A stretch of 64,000 nt of DNA from Flavobacterium sp. A45 (GCF_002001005.1 NZ_MUNX01000146.1:124001-188000), one strand, 5' to 3'; counted from the stretch's first letter, positions 24,174 through 33,460 are shown. Made by a program: numbers and translations. The notes: generated by a model not told the origin, from the letters alone.

Positions 24174-25592
24174 CTATATGTCTTTTAACAAAGGATAAAC
24201 CTTTTTGAATTTGTCAAATGCTTTTTTATAAACCAATGTATGATTTGGGTTGGGATAAAAAGCTGTTTCTGTTTTGTTCTCGAAAGAATTTGCATTTTCA
24301 ATGGCTTTAAAACCAATTAAAACAGCTCCCCAAGCTGCTCCCTCAATGGTTTCGGAAACAACTACCTTCATTTGGAAAATGTCGGCTACCATTTGTAACC
24401 ATAATTCACTTTTGCCAAAACCACCGCTGACCATCACACTCGTTTCTTTTCTTATTTTGGGATCTGGAAGTAAAATTTCAACAACACTGAATAATCCAAA
24501 AAGAATGCCTTCGAGTGTCGCTCTGATAAAATGAGCTTTATGATGGGTAATTTTGATACCCAGTAAAGTTCCCTGTGCCTCTGCATCCCAAATTGGAGCT
24601 CTCTCTCCAAGTAAATACGGAACAAAAAGTAAACCATCAGAACCTGCTGGAATTTCTTTTGCTTGTTCTAAAAGGGTTTCGTACGATTCATTTGTTTTTA
24701 AAAGCGATTCTTTTAGCCATTGCAAAATGATGGCGCCATTATTTACCGCACCCAATTTTAAGTATTGATTGTCTATTAAATGATAACATTGTGTTCGCAT
24801 TTCTGAATCAATGTAAGGTTGTTCAATGGGAATTCTAACAGCTCCACTGGTTCCTATGGATAAAGCAATCCGATTTTTTTCCATTGAGCCAGTTCCGAGG
24901 TTTGCCAATGGACCATCTCCGCCTCCTAGTATGTATAAAAAACCATCATTAATTCCTTTGCATTTGTGGGTTGGTGGAACAATCTCAGAAAGTTGGTTTT
25001 CCTTTATATTTAAATAATTAAGAATAGTTTCGTCCCATTGTAAAGTATGGATGTTCATTATTCCAGTGCCCGAAGCCATTGATGAATCGGTTACATATTC
25101 TCCTGTTAGCTGATGCCAAATGTATTCTTTGAGACTGATGAATTTAAATGCTTTCTGATATAAATTGGGATCATTTTCTTTGAGCCAAGCCAATTTTGTC
25201 ATCGGAGAAAAAGGATGAATAGGAATACCTGTTTTTTGATAAAAAAGAGACCCAAGTTCAGACTCCTTTAATGCTGTAGCAATTGAATTGGCTCTGTTGT
25301 CTGCCCAAAGTAAGGCATCACTTATTGGGGAACCTTCTTCATTTATGACAAGAATACTTTGCATTGCAGCACTGAAACTAATGAATTCGGGTTGTATGTT
25401 TTTTGTGATTTCCTTAATACAAGTTAAAACAGAATCTAAAATTTCATTTGGTTTTTGAATGCTCCAATTTTCTGCAGGATGATACATAGGGTATTCTTTG
25501 GTGATTTGCTGTAATACGTTGCCGTGTGCGTCAAAACAAACTGCTTTTGTAGCTGTTGTGCCAATGTCGATTCCTATGTATGTTTTTTTCAT
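24174..25592 (-). CDS. gntK: gluconokinase, FGGY carbohydrate kinase family
   Basis: It has 472 residues with the two FGGY ATPase lobes: YIGIDIGTTATKAVCFD at the N-terminus, WADNRANSIA, the central GGGDGPLANLGTG and the C-terminal VMVSGGFGKSELWLQMVAD. The family also includes xylulose kinases; gluconate is inferred from the two adjoining genes, a gluconate permease and a 6-phosphogluconate dehydrogenase. It would make 6-phosphogluconate. It is the last gene of the operon, one base after the permease. Confidence 0.85.
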   Translation of the reverse strand: MKKTYIGIDIGTTATKAVCFDAHGNVLQQITKEYPMYHPAENWSIQKPNEILDSVLTCIKEITKNIQPEFISFSAAMQSILVINEEGSPISDALLWADNRANSIATALKESELGSLFYQKTGIPIHPFSPMTKLAWLKENDPNLYQKAFKFISLKEYIWHQLTGEYVTDSSMASGTGIMNIHTLQWDETILNYLNIKENQLSEIVPPTHKCKGINDGFLYILGGGDGPLANLGTGSMEKNRIALSIGTSGAVRIPIEQPYIDSEMRTQCYHLIDNQYLKLGAVNNGAIILQWLKESLLKTNESYETLLEQAKEIPAGSDGLLFVPYLLGERAPIWDAEAQGTLLGIKITHHKAHFIRATLEGILFGLFSVVEILLPDPKIRKETSVMVSGGFGKSELWLQMVADIFQMKVVVSETIEGAAWGAVLIGFKAIENANSFENKTETAFYPNPNHTLVYKKAFDKFKKVYPLLKDI

Positions 25593-25593
25593 T

Positions 25594-26916
25594 TTATGCG
25601 GTTATAAATTGATTTAGAACTAAAACACCTGCCAATCCCATAATTCCTATAATCGTTTCCATTACAGTCCAAGTTTTAAAAGTATCTTTTAGGCTAATGC
25701 CAAAATATTCTTTGAACATCCAAAACCCTGTATCATTAACATGGGAACACATTAGACTTCCAGCTCCAATAGAAAGCACCATCAATTCTGGACTGATGCC
25801 TGAACTCGCTACCAAGGGTTGAACTATTCCTGCAGCTGTTAGTCCTGCAACTGTTGCCGAGCCTATTGCTATTCGAATAATTGTAGCAATTAACCATCCT
25901 AATACTAAAGGCGAAAGTGTAGATTTTTCGAAAAAAACAGCTAAATCTGTTCCAATACCACTGTCAATCAGTACTTGTTTGAAAGCGCCTCCTGATGCGA
26001 TAATTAAAATAATCATAGTTACCGACGCAAGTGCAGTGCTTGATTTATCCATGATGTCCTGCATTTTTTGACCTCTCTTTATTCCCAAAAACACAAATAC
26101 AAATAGAACAGCAATTAGCAAGGCTATTGTTGGATTTCCGATATATCCAAGAATGATGCGGATAGAATTATTTTCGGCTAATGTCAATTCGGTTATGGTC
26201 GCCAAAGCCATTAGCAAAATAGGAATCAATGCGGAAACGATACTTATGCCAAAGGAAGGTAACTCGGATTCTTGGAATGTTTTACTTTCGAATAAACCCT
26301 TAGGTGGATTGGCGCTAATTTTTTTGATGAATTCTGGGAATAAGATTCCAGCTATTAGTAAAGCAGGAATCGCTACTATTAATCCATAAAGTAAGGTTTT
26401 GCCAATATTGGCTTTAAAAATTACTGCAATGGCTGTTGGTCCAGGATGTGGAGGCAAAAATCCATGAGTAATCGACAGTGCCGATGCCATAGCAATACCC
26501 AAATAGATAAGCGGTTGTTTAGTATTTGTGCTGACAGCAAACACCATTGGAATCAAAATGATAAAACCAGCATTGTAAAACATGGAAATGCCAACTGCAA
26601 AACCAGTTATAGCCATCGCCCATTTTATATGTTTCGCACCGAATAGCTTAGTCATTACGGAACTTATCCGCTGTGCCGCTCCACTATTTGATAATAAATT
26701 ACCCAGAATAACTCCTAAGGCTAGAATTAAAATTAAAGAGCCGAGTGTACTGCCGATGCCTTGTTGCAATGAATTTATGATTTCGAGGAAAGGCATTCTT
26801 TTTGTAATTCCAACAAAAAGAGCGGTAATGATTAATGCTATAAAGGCATTGAGCTTGATTACGGAAATCAGAACCAGTAATAATACAATGCTTATAATTA
26901 AAATCAATATGGACAT
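25594..26916 (-). CDS. gntP: gluconate:H+ symporter, GntP family
   Basis: A 440-residue integral membrane protein with about 12-14 helices and the GntP family stretches GITKRMPFLEIINSLQQG, GFLPPHPGPTAIAV and SHVNDTGFWMFKEYFG. It imports gluconate or a similar sugar acid with protons. It lies between the dehydrogenase and kinase genes, so uptake, phosphorylation and oxidative decarboxylation are encoded together. Confidence 0.9.
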   Translation of the reverse strand: MSILILIISIVLLLVLISVIKLNAFIALIITALFVGITKRMPFLEIINSLQQGIGSTLGSLILILALGVILGNLLSNSGAAQRISSVMTKLFGAKHIKWAMAITGFAVGISMFYNAGFIILIPMVFAVSTNTKQPLIYLGIAMASALSITHGFLPPHPGPTAIAVIFKANIGKTLLYGLIVAIPALLIAGILFPEFIKKISANPPKGLFESKTFQESELPSFGISIVSALIPILLMALATITELTLAENNSIRIILGYIGNPTIALLIAVLFVFVFLGIKRGQKMQDIMDKSSTALASVTMIILIIASGGAFKQVLIDSGIGTDLAVFFEKSTLSPLVLGWLIATIIRIAIGSATVAGLTAAGIVQPLVASSGISPELMVLSIGAGSLMCSHVNDTGFWMFKEYFGISLKDTFKTWTVMETIIGIMGLAGVLVLNQFITA

Positions 26917-26962
26917 GTATTTCTTTTTAGATTAAAATTCAAATGGAATGATTCGACTCAGT

Positions 26963-27862
26963 TTACTCGTTTTTCTCAACGGCGTGGCCTCCGAATTCAT
27001 TACGGAGTGCTGCCACTACTTTTCCGGAAAAAGTATCCTGCATTTGAGAACGGTATCGCATCATTATTGAAAGTGCAATTACAGGAGTGGGAACACCTAA
27101 GTCTAAAGCGGTTTCTAAGGTCCATTTTCCTTCACCTGAAGAATGCATAATGCCTTTTATGCTGTCCAGTTTTGGATCTTTAGAAAAGGCATTTTCTGTA
27201 AGTTCCATGAGCCAACTACGAACCACTGAACCGTGATTGAAAAGTTTGGCCGTTTTTTCAAAATTAATGTCATACTCAGAATGTTCAAATACTTCAAATC
27301 CTTCGGCTATAGATTGCATCATCCCGTATTCTATTCCGTTATGAACCATTTTTGTAAAATGCCCACTGCCAGATTCTCCAGTATAGAGCCATCCATTTGG
27401 AACTGAAATTGCTTGAAAGACATTGGATACATATTCGAAAACATCAGTATCTCCACCAATCATGGTACAGGCACCATTTAAAGCTCCAGATGTTCCGCCC
27501 GAAGTACCACAATCCAGAAAGTCAAAACCAAGCTCTTTTAGTTGGGCATATCTTCTTTTGGAATCTTTATAATTTGAGTTTCCGCCATCAATGATAATGT
27601 CATTTTTATTTAAAAAAGGAAGTAGGGAAGTGATTACTTGATCGACAATTTCCCCTGCAGGAACCATTAGCCAGATTACTTTTCTATTTTGTAGCTTTTG
27701 GCACAATTCTTCGACAGTAGTTGCCGTTTTTATCCCTTCTTTTGCGATATTCTGGACGAAAGAAGAATTCACATCGTGAGCAATAACTTCGTATTGATTT
27801 CGGTTTAGATTTAAAGCCAAATTAAACCCCATTTTCCCAAGTCCTATAATTCCTATTTGCAT
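26963..27862 (-). CDS. gnd: 6-phosphogluconate dehydrogenase, decarboxylating, short form
   Basis: It has 299 residues, the short (about 300) GndA/YqeC-like type rather than the 470-residue form, with the Rossmann motif IGLGKMGFNLALNL, the substrate stretch DCGTSGGTSGALNGACTMIGG and the catalytic KMVHNGIEYGMMQ. It converts 6-phosphogluconate to ribulose 5-phosphate and CO2. Short forms in other bacteria often prefer NAD. It is the first gene of the gluconate operon. Confidence 0.88.
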   Translation of the reverse strand: MQIGIIGLGKMGFNLALNLNRNQYEVIAHDVNSSFVQNIAKEGIKTATTVEELCQKLQNRKVIWLMVPAGEIVDQVITSLLPFLNKNDIIIDGGNSNYKDSKRRYAQLKELGFDFLDCGTSGGTSGALNGACTMIGGDTDVFEYVSNVFQAISVPNGWLYTGESGSGHFTKMVHNGIEYGMMQSIAEGFEVFEHSEYDINFEKTAKLFNHGSVVRSWLMELTENAFSKDPKLDSIKGIMHSSGEGKWTLETALDLGVPTPVIALSIMMRYRSQMQDTFSGKVVAALRNEFGGHAVEKNE

Positions 27863-27984
27863 TTTTATCTATTTTTTAAAGTGCTGTAAATGTTTGTCTT
27901 GTGTGTTTTTTAACAAGTGTTTTGTAAAAATATAAGTTTTGCATTGATTATGTGATACAGTTTCCTAACATTTTGAACAAAGTT

Positions 27985-28055
27985 TTTGAAATTACCTAGT
28001 TTCAAAGTTTAATTGTTTTGAAAAGTACTTTCAAGCTCCCAAAATCTTATATTTG
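27985..28055 (+). promoter_or_regulatory. promoter region with two TTTGAAA/TTTCAAA palindromes
   Basis: TATATTTG at 28048-28055 is a good -7 box for the barrel gene at 28127. Two inverted repeats lie upstream: TTTGAAA-N8-TTTCAAA at 27985-28006 and TTGAAA-N5-TTTCAA at 28018-28034, the second covering the -33 area. They may be operators for this gene or for the divergent gluconate operon. Confidence 0.4.
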
Positions 28056-28126
28056 TAACATTGATTATTAACAATAGGTCACAAAAGGCTTTGGATTAAA
28101 CAGCTTTCAATTTAACTCACAAAACA

Positions 28127-28834
28127 ATGATGCGATTATTTCTTGGTTGTTTTCTTTTTTTATCATTTTTCAGAGGATATTCTCAAGAGAATACGTTTTC
28201 AATAGATACTTTGCACGTCAAGATTGACAGTCTTTATAGAGAAGATCAGTTTTATGCGGGTCTTAATTATAATTCGCTTTTGGAGAATCCGTCGGGGGTG
28301 TCACAGGAAAAAATATCGTTTGGTTTTTCTGCAGGATTTCTTAGGGATATGCCGATAAACAAAGCAAGAACTTGGGCAATAGCATCTGGTGTTGGTTTTG
28401 CGTTTAATAACTATCTCCAAAACATGTCCATAATGGGAACAAGCCAAAATCCTGTTTATGAAGTAATACCGTCTACTGTAAGTTTTGATAAAAATAGATT
28501 CGAACAACTACGGGTAGAGATTCCTATTGAGTTTAGGTGGCGTAATTCGACTCCTCAAGAGTATCAGTTTTTTAGGATTTATGGAGGGGTTAAATTCAGT
28601 TATTTGTTGCTGGATAAATCAGTTTATGATGATGGTGTTCAAAGAGTTGTCATTAAAAACAATAAAGATTTTGAAGAGTTCCTTTACGGATTGTATCTTT
28701 CAATCGGTTACAGTGCTTTTAATCTTCAAGTTCATTATGCCTTGAATTCTTTTTTTAAATCGTCTGCCCAAATTGATTCAGCGCCAATCACGATGAAAGC
28801 TTTGAGTATTGGTGTTGTCTTTTACATTTTATAG
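28127..28834 (+). CDS. PorT-family outer-membrane beta-barrel protein
   Basis: A 235-residue protein with signal peptide (MMRLFLGCFLFLSFFRGYSQ) and barrel strands resembling the PorT/SprT group: FYAGLNYNSLL, FGFSAGFLRDMPINKARTWAIASGVGFAF, then VEIPIEFRWR and a terminal GVVFYIL. PorT is an outer-membrane component of the type IX secretion and gliding machinery; this may be PorT itself or a paralogue, and the window holds no other type IX genes to decide. It overlaps the convergent next gene by six bases. An internal ATG one codon later is an equally good start. Confidence 0.6.
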   Translation: MMRLFLGCFLFLSFFRGYSQENTFSIDTLHVKIDSLYREDQFYAGLNYNSLLENPSGVSQEKISFGFSAGFLRDMPINKARTWAIASGVGFAFNNYLQNMSIMGTSQNPVYEVIPSTVSFDKNRFEQLRVEIPIEFRWRNSTPQEYQFFRIYGGVKFSYLLLDKSVYDDGVQRVVIKNNKDFEEFLYGLYLSIGYSAFNLQVHYALNSFFKSSAQIDSAPITMKALSIGVVFYIL

Positions 28835-29440
28835 CCATACAAAAAGGAACAATAACTGGGGAATACTGCCCAAGAGCAATCCTATGATTAATTCTTTTGG
28901 AGTGTGAGCTTCCATGACCAAACGTGATGAAGCTACAAAACCATTCATTAACAGCAGAAAGGGTACTAAGAAGATGTTTCCAGTTTGCAAGTGAATATTC
29001 AATCCGAAAACAAATACCGTTAATGCTGAAATAGCGAGCATGTGCAAACTTGCCTTGGTTTTGGCATATAATAATCCAAGTGCAAATAGGGTGCTAAATA
29101 AGGCGCCTAAGAAAAAAAAATGCAATTCAGGGTAATAGTCTAGCGGAATGCTTTTTCTTAGTAATAAGATGAATAAAAAACTCTGAAAGATTAAAGGTAT
29201 TTTGCGTTGTTCCCTATCGGCAATCATTATGGAGTCTACTTTGCCTGTAAATCGTAATAAATAATACAAGGCCATCGGAGTCACGATGGTAATGATCGAG
29301 ATTTGTAAAAAAAGTGAACTAATCTGTTCGGTTTTGTAATCTTCAATATGGAATAAAAAAAAGAAAAAGCAGGCTTGTATCGGTGTGAAAAGCGGGTGGA
29401 AGAGATAGGAGAATATAGGGAGTATCTTTTTCAATTTCAA
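28829..29440 (-). CDS. PAP2-like membrane protein (divergent phosphatase)
   Basis: A 203-residue protein with five to six membrane helices. Motifs recall PAP2 lipid phosphatases but are altered: DREQRKIPLIF where KX6RP is expected, SLHMLAIS for PSGH, and SSRLVMEAHTPKE for SRX5HX3D with Glu instead of Asp. The arginine and both histidines remain. It could be a lipid phosphatase with relaxed motifs or an inactive relative. It follows rpoN in the same direction. Confidence 0.6.
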   Translation of the reverse strand: MKLKKILPIFSYLFHPLFTPIQACFFFFLFHIEDYKTEQISSLFLQISIITIVTPMALYYLLRFTGKVDSIMIADREQRKIPLIFQSFLFILLLRKSIPLDYYPELHFFFLGALFSTLFALGLLYAKTKASLHMLAISALTVFVFGLNIHLQTGNIFLVPFLLLMNGFVASSRLVMEAHTPKELIIGLLLGSIPQLLFLFVWL

Positions 29441-29477
29441 AAAGAGATTACAGGGATATTATAGTTAAAAACGATAT

Positions 29478-30944
29478 TTATAGCTTCTTTCTCATGCGGG
29501 CAACGGGAATTTCCAGCTGTTCGCGGTATTTTGCAATTGTTCGTCGGGCGATTGGATATCCTTTTTCTTTGAGAATTTCAGCCAAAAGATCATCTGGAAG
29601 CGGATTTTTTTTGTCCTCTTCTTCAATGGTATTTTGCAGAATTCTTTTGATTTCGATGGTGGAGACTTCTTCTCCCTGATCGTTTTTCATCGCTTCCGAA
29701 AAGAACTCTTTTACCAGTTTTGTGCCAAAAGGAGTTTCTACATATTTACTGTTGGCTACCCTTGAAATTGTCGATATATCAAGCCCAACCATATCGGCGA
29801 TATCTTTCAAAATCATTGGTTTTAGCTTTGTTTCATCACCTTCAAGTAGATAGTCTTTTTGATAATGCATAATGGCATTCATCGTTACGTACAAAGTGTC
29901 CTGACGCTGTTTGATTGCATCTATAAACCATTTGGCAGAATCCAGTTTTTGCTTTATAAACTGTACGGCATCTTTTTGCGAATGCGATTTGTCTTTTGAT
30001 TCTTTGTAAGTCTGCATCATTTCCTGGTAATCTTTGGAAACGTGTAGGGAAGGGGCATTCCTGCCATTTAGGGTAAGTTCCAAATCCCCATCAACAATGC
30101 GAATGGTGAAATCAGGAACTACGTTTTCGGTAATTTTATTGTTTCCTGAAAATGATCCTCCTGGTTTTGGATTGAGCCTTTCTATTTCATGAATAGCATT
30201 TTTAAGTTGCTCATTGGAAATATTGAATTTCTGTATCAATTTATCATAATGCTTTCTCACGAAAGCATCAAATTGTTGTTCAATAATCGCCGTGGCTAAA
30301 TCAACGGATTCCGTTGGAGTTTTGTGTTTTAGCTGTAACAATAAACATTCCTGCAAATCTCGCGCTCCAACTCCTGTGGGTTCGAGTTCGTGAATAATAT
30401 TCAGGATGTTTTCCACTTGCTTTTCGGAGGTGTAAATCCCTTGCGTAAACGCCATATCATCGACCAAATCAGGAGTGCTTCTTCGGATATATCCTGTATC
30501 GTCTATGCTTCCTACCAAGAATTCGGCAATATCACGTTCTTCATCATTCAGGATGAAGGTGTTTAATTGATTGATGAGATCCTGATGGAAGCTTATTGCT
30601 GCAGCAAATGGCGTTTCTTTGGTTTCATCGTCATCGCTGTAATTGTTAGCCTGTGTTTTGTAATCGGGAGTGTCGTCACTGTTTAAATATTCGTCTATGT
30701 TGATGTCTTCGGCTTCAACTCGGTCTGCTTCCGAATCGTCATAGTCGTCGTATTCTTCGTTGTCGAACTCGTCCTTTTCATAAATGTCGTCCTCTTTTCC
30801 AGATTCCAAAGCAGGATTCTCATTCATTTCTTCCAACAAACGTTGTTCAAATGCTTGCGTAGGCAACTGAATTAACTTCATCAACTGGATTTGCTGTGGA
30901 GATAATTTCTGTGATATTTTTAAATTTAAAAATTGCTTTAGCAT
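29478..30944 (-). CDS. rpoN: RNA polymerase sigma-54 factor
   Basis: It has 488 residues: glutamine-rich region I (LKISQKLSPQQIQLMKLIQL), an acidic region II (about residues 50-90, many Asp/Glu), the core-binding domain (EPTGVGARDLQECLLLQLK), a helix-turn-helix (IADMVGLDISTISRVANSKYV) and the RpoN box ARRTIAKYRE near the C-terminus. It directs transcription from -24/-12 promoters with AAA+ activators, none of which is encoded here. It lies downstream of asnS across a 160-bp word repeat. Confidence 0.96.
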   Translation of the reverse strand: MLKQFLNLKISQKLSPQQIQLMKLIQLPTQAFEQRLLEEMNENPALESGKEDDIYEKDEFDNEEYDDYDDSEADRVEAEDINIDEYLNSDDTPDYKTQANNYSDDDETKETPFAAAISFHQDLINQLNTFILNDEERDIAEFLVGSIDDTGYIRRSTPDLVDDMAFTQGIYTSEKQVENILNIIHELEPTGVGARDLQECLLLQLKHKTPTESVDLATAIIEQQFDAFVRKHYDKLIQKFNISNEQLKNAIHEIERLNPKPGGSFSGNNKITENVVPDFTIRIVDGDLELTLNGRNAPSLHVSKDYQEMMQTYKESKDKSHSQKDAVQFIKQKLDSAKWFIDAIKQRQDTLYVTMNAIMHYQKDYLLEGDETKLKPMILKDIADMVGLDISTISRVANSKYVETPFGTKLVKEFFSEAMKNDQGEEVSTIEIKRILQNTIEEEDKKNPLPDDLLAEILKEKGYPIARRTIAKYREQLEIPVARMRKKL

Positions 30945-30952
30945 TTATATAT

Positions 30953-31107
30953 TGTTTAAAGGTTTAAGGGTTTAAATGTTTAAGGGTTTGAAGGTTTAAG
31001 AGTTTAAAGGTTTAATTGTTTGCCATTGTATTTAGACAACTTTGAACAATTAAACTTTTAAATAATTTTAAACAAACGTTAAACAATTAAATCATTTTAA
31101 ACTTTTT
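30953..31107. repeat. long intergenic word repeat, GTTTAAG / TTAAAC
   Basis: About nine GTTTAAn/GTTTGAA words in the left half (GTTTAAAGGTTTAAGGG and so on) are followed by a short unique centre and then TTAAAC-type words in the right half. It is the longest of the word-repeat gaps and fills the whole asnS-rpoN spacer. Confidence 0.65.
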
Positions 31108-32541
31108 TTAAAATTCAGCATTTTGTGGCGTTCTTGGGAAAGGAATTACGTCACGTATGTTGGTCATTCCAGTTACAAAAAGCACCAATCTTTCGAATCC
31201 AAGTCCGAAACCAGAGTGAACCGCAGAACCGAATCTTCTAGTATCCAAGTACCACCATAATTCTTCTTCGTCGATTCCTAAGGCTTTCATTTTTTCGACC
31301 AAAACATCAAAACGTTCCTCTCTTTGAGAACCTCCCACAATTTCTCCAATTCCAGGGAAAAGAATATCCATAGCACGAACTGTTTTTCCGTCTTCGTTCA
31401 AACGCATATAGAAAGCTTTGATATTTGCAGGGTAATCAAACAAGATTACCGGACATTTAAAATGTTTTTCTACTAAATAACGTTCGTGTTCTGATTGTAA
31501 ATCAGCTCCCCATTCGTTGATGATGTATTGAAATTTTTTCTTTTTGTTTGGAGTAGAATCTCTTAAAATATCAATCGCTTCGGTATAAGAAACGCGTTTG
31601 AAATTGTTTTCCAGAACAAAGTTTAGTTTTTCCAAGAGAGCCATTTCGCTTCTTTCAGCCTGTGGTTTTGATTTTTCTTCTTCGAGAAGTCTTCCTTCAA
31701 GAAATTTTAAATCATCAGCACATTTCTCTATGGTGTATTTAATTACATATTGGATAAAATCTTCGGCCAAGTCCATGTTGTCATCCAAATTATTGAAAGC
31801 TACTTCCGGTTCAATCATCCAAAATTCGGCCAAATGGCGAGAAGTATTCGAGTTTTCGGCTCTAAATGTTGGTCCAAAAGTATAAATCTGACCCAAAGCC
31901 ATGGCAAAAGTTTCTCCTTCCAATTGTCCAGAAACAGTTAAGTTTGTGTGTTTTCCGAAGAAATCTTTTTTATAATCAATATTGCCTTCTTCATTTTTAG
32001 GCAAATTGTCCAATGGTAATGAAGTCACTTGGAACATTTCGCCAGCACCTTCTGCATCGGCTCCGGTGATGATTGGTGTATTTACGTATACAAAACCTTT
32101 TTGTTGAAAATAACTATGAACGGCGTAAGACAAAACCGAACGCACACGCATAATTGCGCCAAAAGCATTGGTTCGAACTCTTAAATGTGCATTTTCACGC
32201 AGGAATTCCAGCGAATGTTTCTTTGGTTGCATTGGGAATTTCTCGGCATCTGAGTCGCCAAGGATTTCGAGTTTGTTTACCTGAATTTCATACTTCTGTC
32301 CAGCACCTTTGCTTTCTACCAAACTTCCGGTTACAGAAACGGCAGCGCCGGTTGTTATTCTCTTTAAAGTTTCATCAGGAGTATTCTCAAAATCGACAAC
32401 ACATTGTATATTATTAATGGTAGAACCATCATTTAAAGCAATAAACTGATTGTTTCTAAAAGTTCTAACCCAACCTTTTGCATTAATTTCCTGTAACGTC
32501 GTTGTACTGTTTAGTAAGTCTTTAACTTTTGTGTGTCTCAT
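31108..32541 (-). CDS. asnS: asparaginyl-tRNA synthetase
   Basis: A 477-residue class IIb synthetase: an OB-fold anticodon-binding domain ([18 protein letters not shown]), then the catalytic domain with [21 protein letters not shown] (motif 2) and [15 protein letters not shown] (motif 3). It charges tRNA-Asn directly. The ATG at 32541 follows a TATATTTG -7 box about 60 bases upstream. Confidence 0.95.
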   Translation of the reverse strand: MRHTKVKDLLNSTTTLQEINAKGWVRTFRNNQFIALNDGSTINNIQCVVDFENTPDETLKRITTGAAVSVTGSLVESKGAGQKYEIQVNKLEILGDSDAEKFPMQPKKHSLEFLRENAHLRVRTNAFGAIMRVRSVLSYAVHSYFQQKGFVYVNTPIITGADAEGAGEMFQVTSLPLDNLPKNEEGNIDYKKDFFGKHTNLTVSGQLEGETFAMALGQIYTFGPTFRAENSNTSRHLAEFWMIEPEVAFNNLDDNMDLAEDFIQYVIKYTIEKCADDLKFLEGRLLEEEKSKPQAERSEMALLEKLNFVLENNFKRVSYTEAIDILRDSTPNKKKKFQYIINEWGADLQSEHERYLVEKHFKCPVILFDYPANIKAFYMRLNEDGKTVRAMDILFPGIGEIVGGSQREERFDVLVEKMKALGIDEEELWWYLDTRRFGSAVHSGFGLGFERLVLFVTGMTNIRDVIPFPRTPQNAEF

Positions 32542-32598
32542 TTTGATTTTAGATTTTAATTTTAGATCAAAACAAAAATTGGTGTTTTAATCTAAATG

Positions 32599-32606
32599 CA
32601 AATATA
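32599..32606 (-). promoter_or_regulatory. -7 box of asnS
   Basis: TATATTTG on the minus strand matches TAnnTTTG; no clear -33. Confidence 0.5.
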
Positions 32607-32821
32607 AATCATTTGTTTGTAATTGTCATTGTGAGATATAGTGTAATAAGGAGCAATTTTTTGCTATTCTCCAGATCTTTTATTTTTTAGGGATAAGCGT
32701 CATGTTCGCTGGATAAGGGTTGATGGCGATGATAAATGTTTGGTCTAATTTAAATTTGTATTTAGATGAAAATATTTTTTAAGTCTAAGTGTTTGATTTT
32801 ATGGTTTTGCTACCTAGGGAT

Positions 32822-32858
32822 ATGACATTTTTTCAACCCGATTCTGAAAAAATGTCAT
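32822..32858. promoter_or_regulatory. 14-bp-arm inverted repeat upstream of hsp20
   Basis: ATGACATTTTTTCA (32822-32835), 9-bp spacer, TGAAAAAATGTCAT (32845-32858), perfect. It lies about 100 bases before the Hsp20 start. A run of T follows, so a terminator cannot be excluded, but no gene ends upstream on this strand, which favours a regulator site. Confidence 0.5.
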
Positions 32859-32895
32859 TTTTTTCTAATGGCATATTTTTTGTTTTTCGGTATAT

Positions 32896-32909
32896 AACTT
32901 GCGCAAGTT
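32896..32909. promoter_or_regulatory. 14-bp perfect palindrome at the hsp20 promoter
   Basis: AACTTGCGCAAGTT overlaps a possible -7 element (TAACTTG). About 25 bases upstream, TGGCAT-N5-TTTGTTT loosely resembles a sigma-54 -24/-12 site with a poor -12. Heat- or stress-responsive control is plausible. Confidence 0.4.
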
Positions 32910-32956
32910 TAGAATAAATAGAATATTTGTTTAACAATTTTAAAAGTAAAACAGTT

Positions 32957-33409
32957 ATGAATCTTATTAAAAGAAATGTAGGTCAAGCGCCAGCTTTACA
33001 TCGTTTATTCTTTGATGATATCTTTGGCCGTGATTTTTTCAATTGGGAAAATAATAATTATTCAACAACAAGTACCACGCTGCCTTCAGTTAACATCAAA
33101 GAGACTTCTGATAATTATGAAGTCGAAGTTGCCGCTCCAGGTATGGATAAAAATGATTTCAAGATTACACTTGATGGGAACCAATTAACTATCTCTTCGG
33201 TGAAAGAAAATGAACAAACAACTGGGAACGAAAATTATAGCCGTAGAGAATTTAGCTACCAATCATTCCAGAGAAGTTTTGAATTGCCTAAAAACGTAGT
33301 GGATGAGGATAAAATAATAGCTCGTTATGAAAATGGACTTTTATTATTGTCTATTCCAAAACGTGAAGAGGCTAAACCAAGACCTCCACGAATGATCGAA
33401 ATTTTATAA
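32957..33409 (+). CDS. Hsp20/alpha-crystallin-family small heat-shock protein
   Basis: A 150-residue holdase chaperone: short N-terminal arm, alpha-crystallin domain at about residues 40-140 (PSVNIKETSDNYEVEVAAPG, then FELPKNVVDEDKIIARYENGLLLLSIPK) and the C-terminal MIEIL, which acts as the IXI/L-type anchor for oligomer assembly. The ATG at 32957 (MNLIKRN) is preferred; an in-frame ATG at 32927 adds ten residues unlike the family. It is monocistronic with its own terminator. Confidence 0.93.
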   Translation: MNLIKRNVGQAPALHRLFFDDIFGRDFFNWENNNYSTTSTTLPSVNIKETSDNYEVEVAAPGMDKNDFKITLDGNQLTISSVKENEQTTGNENYSRREFSYQSFQRSFELPKNVVDEDKIIARYENGLLLLSIPKREEAKPRPPRMIEIL

Positions 33410-33433
33410 ATTATAACTTAATTATCTTTTTGG

Positions 33434-33460
33434 AAGCTGCCGTCTTTAGGCAGCTTTTTT
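33434..33460 (+). terminator. terminator of hsp20
   Basis: Stem AAGCTGCC (33434-33441) with GGCAGCTT (33449-33456), 7-base loop, T run. Confidence 0.9.

Larger units (their letters stand above)
32542..32956. other. divergent region between asnS and hsp20
   Basis: No gene is seen. It contains the asnS -7 box, a weak GATTTTAGATTTTA word repeat at 32547-32570, a 14-bp-arm inverted repeat at 32822-32858 and a 14-bp palindrome at 32896-32909. The stretch 32610-32820 shows nothing I can assign. Confidence 0.6.

Noticed and set aside
30953..31107. CRISPR array
   Set aside because: The repeats are 6-8 base words without unique spacers of constant length, and no cas genes are present.
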